Source: Acidimicrobiaceae bacterium (GTDB lineage Bacteria; Actinomycetota; Acidimicrobiia; Acidimicrobiales; Palsa-688). Taken from it: a stretch of DNA of 54,254 nucleotides. Numbering within the stretch: position 1 is the stretch's first letter; each line of letters begins with the position of its first letter. Position numbers and translations under genes: made by a program. The DNA lies in contig PMWT01000124.1 in the NCBI GenBank assembly GCA_003166025.1, positions 2,200 through 56,453 on the forward strand. Reading direction: 5' to 3'. Shown here in pieces: positions 51,787 to 54,254 of the stretch. Below the pieces are notes generated by a model. It worked only from the letters and a program-made list of their open reading frames with translations, was not told the origin of the DNA and searched no databases.

Positions 51787-52593
51787 TCAAGATGCTTTGG
51801 AGATTTTCTTCTGGTTTTCTTGTAGGCCAGTGCGCGCGGCCGGTCGGAGAGGCGTAGCCTTGGTTTTGGCCCGGGAGTGGCTTGGCCGAAGAGCCGGTTT
51901 TGCGGGGTGAGAGCCGGCCGCGCAGGCTACTGAGCCGCTCCCCGTTTGCCCTCCCGGGCCGCCTGAGGCGCGCTCCTCCTGGCGCTCACGACGGGCATCG
52001 GCCACCATGGCGGCATATAGGGCGTCGCTGATGCGGCGTTTGAGCGCCCGCAGGGCCTCCTTGTGTGTCTTTCCCTCGGTGACCTTGCGGTCGTAGTAGG
52101 CACGGCCCTCGCTGTGGGCGTGGCGCACCTGGGTGACGGCTGCCATGTGGAGAGCGTGGTTCAGCTGGCGGCTGCCTCGCATGGACAACCGGTAGAGCTT
52201 CTTCGGCCCCGAGGAGACCTCGATCGGGGCAGAGCCGTTGTAAGCGGCAAAGTGGGACCGCAGGCGCGCCACCTTGTTGGCGTAGATCTCGCCGGCGTAG
52301 CCGCCCGGGACGAGCTCCAAGATGACGGCGTGGAGGCGGTTGGCCACCCGGGTGCGGGAGCTGGTGAGGTCCTTGCGCCGCCGCGCCCACAGCCTCATGA
52401 CGGCGGCATGGTCCTCTTTTGTGATTTCCGACAAGCGTTTTGCCCGCAGAGCGGCCACGGCGACAGAACGGGCGTCGTTGGGGTCGTTCTTGTTCGTCTC
52501 ACCGTTGTCGAGCAGGCGCGCCCGGGCAGCAAGCTTGGGCGGGACGTCCACCACCTTCTCGCCCGCGCCCACGAGCTGCTGGGCTAGCCCCAA
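51787..52593 (-). pseudogene. IS110-family transposase remnant
   Basis: A 268-codon frame from an IS110 transposase. LAQQLVGAGEKVVDVPPKLAARARLL and NDPNDARSVAVAAL come from the DEDD RuvC-like domain, but the first 50 or so residues, including the first catalytic Asp, are gone. After LELVPGG the sequence jumps almost at once to FAAYNGSAPIEVSSG, so roughly 90 residues of linker and the helix-hairpin-helix region are deleted. The C-terminal block ALHMAAVTQVRHAHSEGRAYYDRK and ALRALKRRISDALYAAM is intact. The 5' break coincides with the edge of the neighbouring IS4-family element. Confidence 0.8.
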
Positions 52594-54041
52594 TACCCAT
52601 AAGTTAGAGTTACAAGCGTGCTATTCTGAAGGCCGTGCCACGGGCCGGTTGGGTGAAGCCGCAGGATGACCAGCGGCTGTCCGACCATGTGGCTTTGGGC
52701 GTCCTGACCCGCACTTTCCCGCCTGAGCTGGTGGACGAGGTGGTGCGCCAAACGGGCCGTGAGCAACGGCGCCACCGCCTGCTCCCGTCTCGTCTGGTCG
52801 TCTATTACGTGATGGCACTGGCGCTGTTCTCCCAAGCTGGGTATGAGGAAGTAATGCGCAGCCTGGTAGAGGGGCTGGCGTGGGGCTCAGGGTGGCGACA
52901 GTCCTGGCGGGTGCCCTCCCAACCGGCGATCTCCCTGGCCCGGGCCCGTTTGGGCGCTGCGCCGCTGACCGAGCTGTTCGCCCGGGCCTGCGTCCCTCTG
53001 GCCGCACCGGGCTCACCCGGGGCCTTCTGGCGAGGTTGGCGGCTGGTGAGCATGGACGGCACGACCCTCGATGTGGCCGACACTCCCGAGAACGCGGCGG
53101 CTTTTGGCCGCCCCGGTTCGGGACGGGGATCGGGCGAGGGGGCGTTCCCTCAGCTAAGGGTGGTGGCCCTGGCCGAGTGCGGCACCCACGCCATGTTCGC
53201 CGCGGCCGTGGGCCCCTACACCAACGGCGAACCGACCCTGGCCCGGCAGCTGGCCGGGGCGGCCGGGCCGGGCATGCTGGTGCTCGCCGATAGGGGTTTC
53301 ACCGCCCACCCGCTGTTCAGTGCGTTCGCGGCCAGCGGGACGGCCCTGTGCTGGCGGGCCAAGGGCAACGCTTCTTTGCCCGTGCTCGACCGCCTGGCCG
53401 ACGGGTCGTACATCTCCGAGCTGGTCGGCTTCCCCGACCGGCATGCTCGTGCCCACGGGGTGCCGGTGCGGGTGGTCGAGTACGCCTTGGACGACCCGGG
53501 CCGGCCCCAGGCCGAGGACAACCGCTACCGCCTGGTCACCACCCTCGCCAGTCCCGAGGAGGCCCCCGCCGCCGAACTGGCCGCCCTGTACGCCGAACGC
53601 TGGGAGTTCGAGTCGGCCCTCGACGAGCTGAAGGCCCACCAGCGCGGCCCCCGGGTGGTGCTGAGGTCCAAGACGCCCGAGGGGGCCCGCCAAGAGGCAT
53701 GGGGGTACCTGTGCGCCCACTACGCCATCCGGGCATTGATGGCCAGCGCAGCCGGTGACCGGGGTGTTGACCCCGACAGGGTCAGTTTCACCAGGGCATT
53801 GCACGCCGCCCGACGCAGTGTGCGTTCTGGGCTCGGCACCGCCACCGGGGCCCTGGCTGCCGCCCTGCCCGAAGTCGTGGCCGAGATCAACGATGAGCTG
53901 GTCCGCGACCGCCGGTTGCGCGCCGCCGCCCGCGTGGTCAAGCGAAAGATGAGCAACTACGGCGTGAAACGGCCCGAGCACCGCCACTGGCCCCAGCCCT
54001 CCCGGACTGCCGACCAGGCGGTGCGGGTCTTGGGCGCATGA
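52591..54041 (+). mobile_element. IS4-family insertion element (left edge inferred)
   Basis: The left edge is placed near 52591, where IS110 homology stops and non-coding sequence begins 44 bp before the transposase start. The right edge is not defined: a further coding frame overlaps the transposase stop and runs off the window. No terminal inverted repeat can be paired, because the right end is probably outside. Confidence 0.5.
52635..54041 (+). CDS. IS4-family transposase
   Basis: A 468-aa full-length DDE transposase. An N-terminal IS4-specific domain (DHVALGVLTRTFPPELVDEVV, RLLPSRLVVYYVMALALF) precedes the RNase H-like core: first Asp in LVSMDGTTLDVADT (about residue 138), second Asp in VLADRGF (about 218), and Glu in the Y-(2)-R-(3)-E-(6)-K box YAERWEFESALDELK (about 320). 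GTG 52635. No frameshift or stop, so it could be active. It appears to have inserted into an IS110 element. Confidence 0.92.
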   Translation: MPRAGWVKPQDDQRLSDHVALGVLTRTFPPELVDEVVRQTGREQRRHRLLPSRLVVYYVMALALFSQAGYEEVMRSLVEGLAWGSGWRQSWRVPSQPAISLARARLGAAPLTELFARACVPLAAPGSPGAFWRGWRLVSMDGTTLDVADTPENAAAFGRPGSGRGSGEGAFPQLRVVALAECGTHAMFAAAVGPYTNGEPTLARQLAGAAGPGMLVLADRGFTAHPLFSAFAASGTALCWRAKGNASLPVLDRLADGSYISELVGFPDRHARAHGVPVRVVEYALDDPGRPQAEDNRYRLVTTLASPEEAPAAELAALYAERWEFESALDELKAHQRGPRVVLRSKTPEGARQEAWGYLCAHYAIRALMASAAGDRGVDPDRVSFTRALHAARRSVRSGLGTATGALAAALPEVVAEINDELVRDRRLRAAARVVKRKMSNYGVKRPEHRHWPQPSRTADQAVRVLGA

Positions 54042-54254
54042 CGCCAGGCCGGCCCCCGGCATGGGCGGTGCTCGAACAAGCCCTGCGCCACAAACACCCT
54101 GTGCATATGCGCTATCGAGGCAACGAGCGCCTGGTCTGCCCTCATGCCCTGGGTTGGAAGGACGGCCGGGCCAAAGCGCTCGTCTACCAAACCGGCGGCA
54201 CGACCGGCGAAGGTGAGCTGCCGGCCGACCCGCGGCCTTTAGGTTCGAAAGCAG
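54038..54254 (+). CDS. Partial CDS, hypothetical, overlapping transposase stop (runs off window)
   Basis: ATG 54038 overlaps the transposase TGA (ATGA). The 72 visible residues include VLEQALRHKHPVHMRYRGNE, RLVCPHALGWKDGRAKALVY and QTGGTTGEG, a beta-rich pattern reminiscent of WYL-type or small ligand-binding domains (basic residue, Y-x-G, then P-H-x-L-G). If the start is right, it is translationally coupled to the transposase and may be a passenger gene of the element; alternatively it is host sequence at the insertion point. The C-terminus is outside the window. Confidence 0.5.
   Translation, partial: MTPGRPPAWAVLEQALRHKHPVHMRYRGNERLVCPHALGWKDGRAKALVYQTGGTTGEGELPADPRPLGSKA

Noticed and set aside
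185-54254. Search by eye for CRISPR arrays, tRNA and rRNA genes
   Set aside because: No regularly spaced repeats, no cloverleaf-like TTC-A/GG-TTC patterns with acceptor stems, and no rRNA-like stretches were seen; a covariance-model scan would be needed to be certain.

Overview
This is a GC-rich window from an actinobacterium-like chromosome. The lineage call rests on high GC, frequent GTG/TTG starts, an LLM-type (F420/flavin) oxidoreductase, a small PPOX-fold protein and an actinobacterial-type second type IIA topoisomerase pair. Acidimicrobiia is possible, but the sequence does not settle the class. No rRNA, tRNA or CRISPR array was seen.

From 0 to about 39 kb lies a dense carbohydrate and sugar-acid catabolic island. 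It holds an RPE-like epimerase with two zinc alcohol dehydrogenases; two HpcH/HpaI aldolases; a UlaG-like lactonase; an SDR, an LLM oxidoreductase and an aldehyde dehydrogenase; a GH36/clan-D-like hydrolase followed by an Ldh_2 dehydrogenase, a D-2-hydroxyacid dehydrogenase and the E2 and E1-alpha subunits of a 2-oxoacid dehydrogenase (E1-beta sits alone near 5 kb); two complete sugar ABC importers, one with a Tat-exported binding protein; a second Ldh_2 protein with two DapA-type aldolases; an FAH-family hydrolase between two nearly duplicate FCD-type GntR regulators; a GH2 glycosidase transcribed ahead of the second importer; and an enolase-superfamily dehydratase with a ketopantoate-reductase homologue, a 2-keto-4-pentenoate-hydratase-type enzyme and an EamA transporter. 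Together they fit import of plant-type glycosides, hydrolysis, oxidation to sugar acids, dehydration to 2-keto-3-deoxy acids and cleavage to pyruvate plus aldehydes. Exact substrates cannot be read from sequence.

Many of these transcription units carry a palindrome close to YTGTYNACAR in their 5' regions. The two GntR/FCD paralogues have almost identical DNA-binding regions, so a shared local regulon is the most coherent system-level signal here. The best instance is a pair of sites 23 bp apart (34396-34430) at the probable start point of the GH2/ABC operon, which would have an unusually long leader.

From 39 to 43.6 kb is a topoisomerase IV-like parE-parC pair. From 43.6 to 51.7 kb lie small accessory units: an SDR, a DHA2 MFS pump with a TetR gene, a PPOX-like protein, and a TetR divergent from two VOC proteins across a clear operator. 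Three decayed genes were recognised from their residual homology: an alpha/beta-hydrolase (26.9-27.4 kb), a COG4315-type lipoprotein broken by one stop codon (47.4-47.8 kb) and a cupin that has lost its N-terminal half (50.4-50.9 kb). The right end is a mobile-element scar: an IS110 transposase lacking its 5' end and its middle, abutting an intact IS4-family transposase, whose stop overlaps the start of a reading frame leaving the window.
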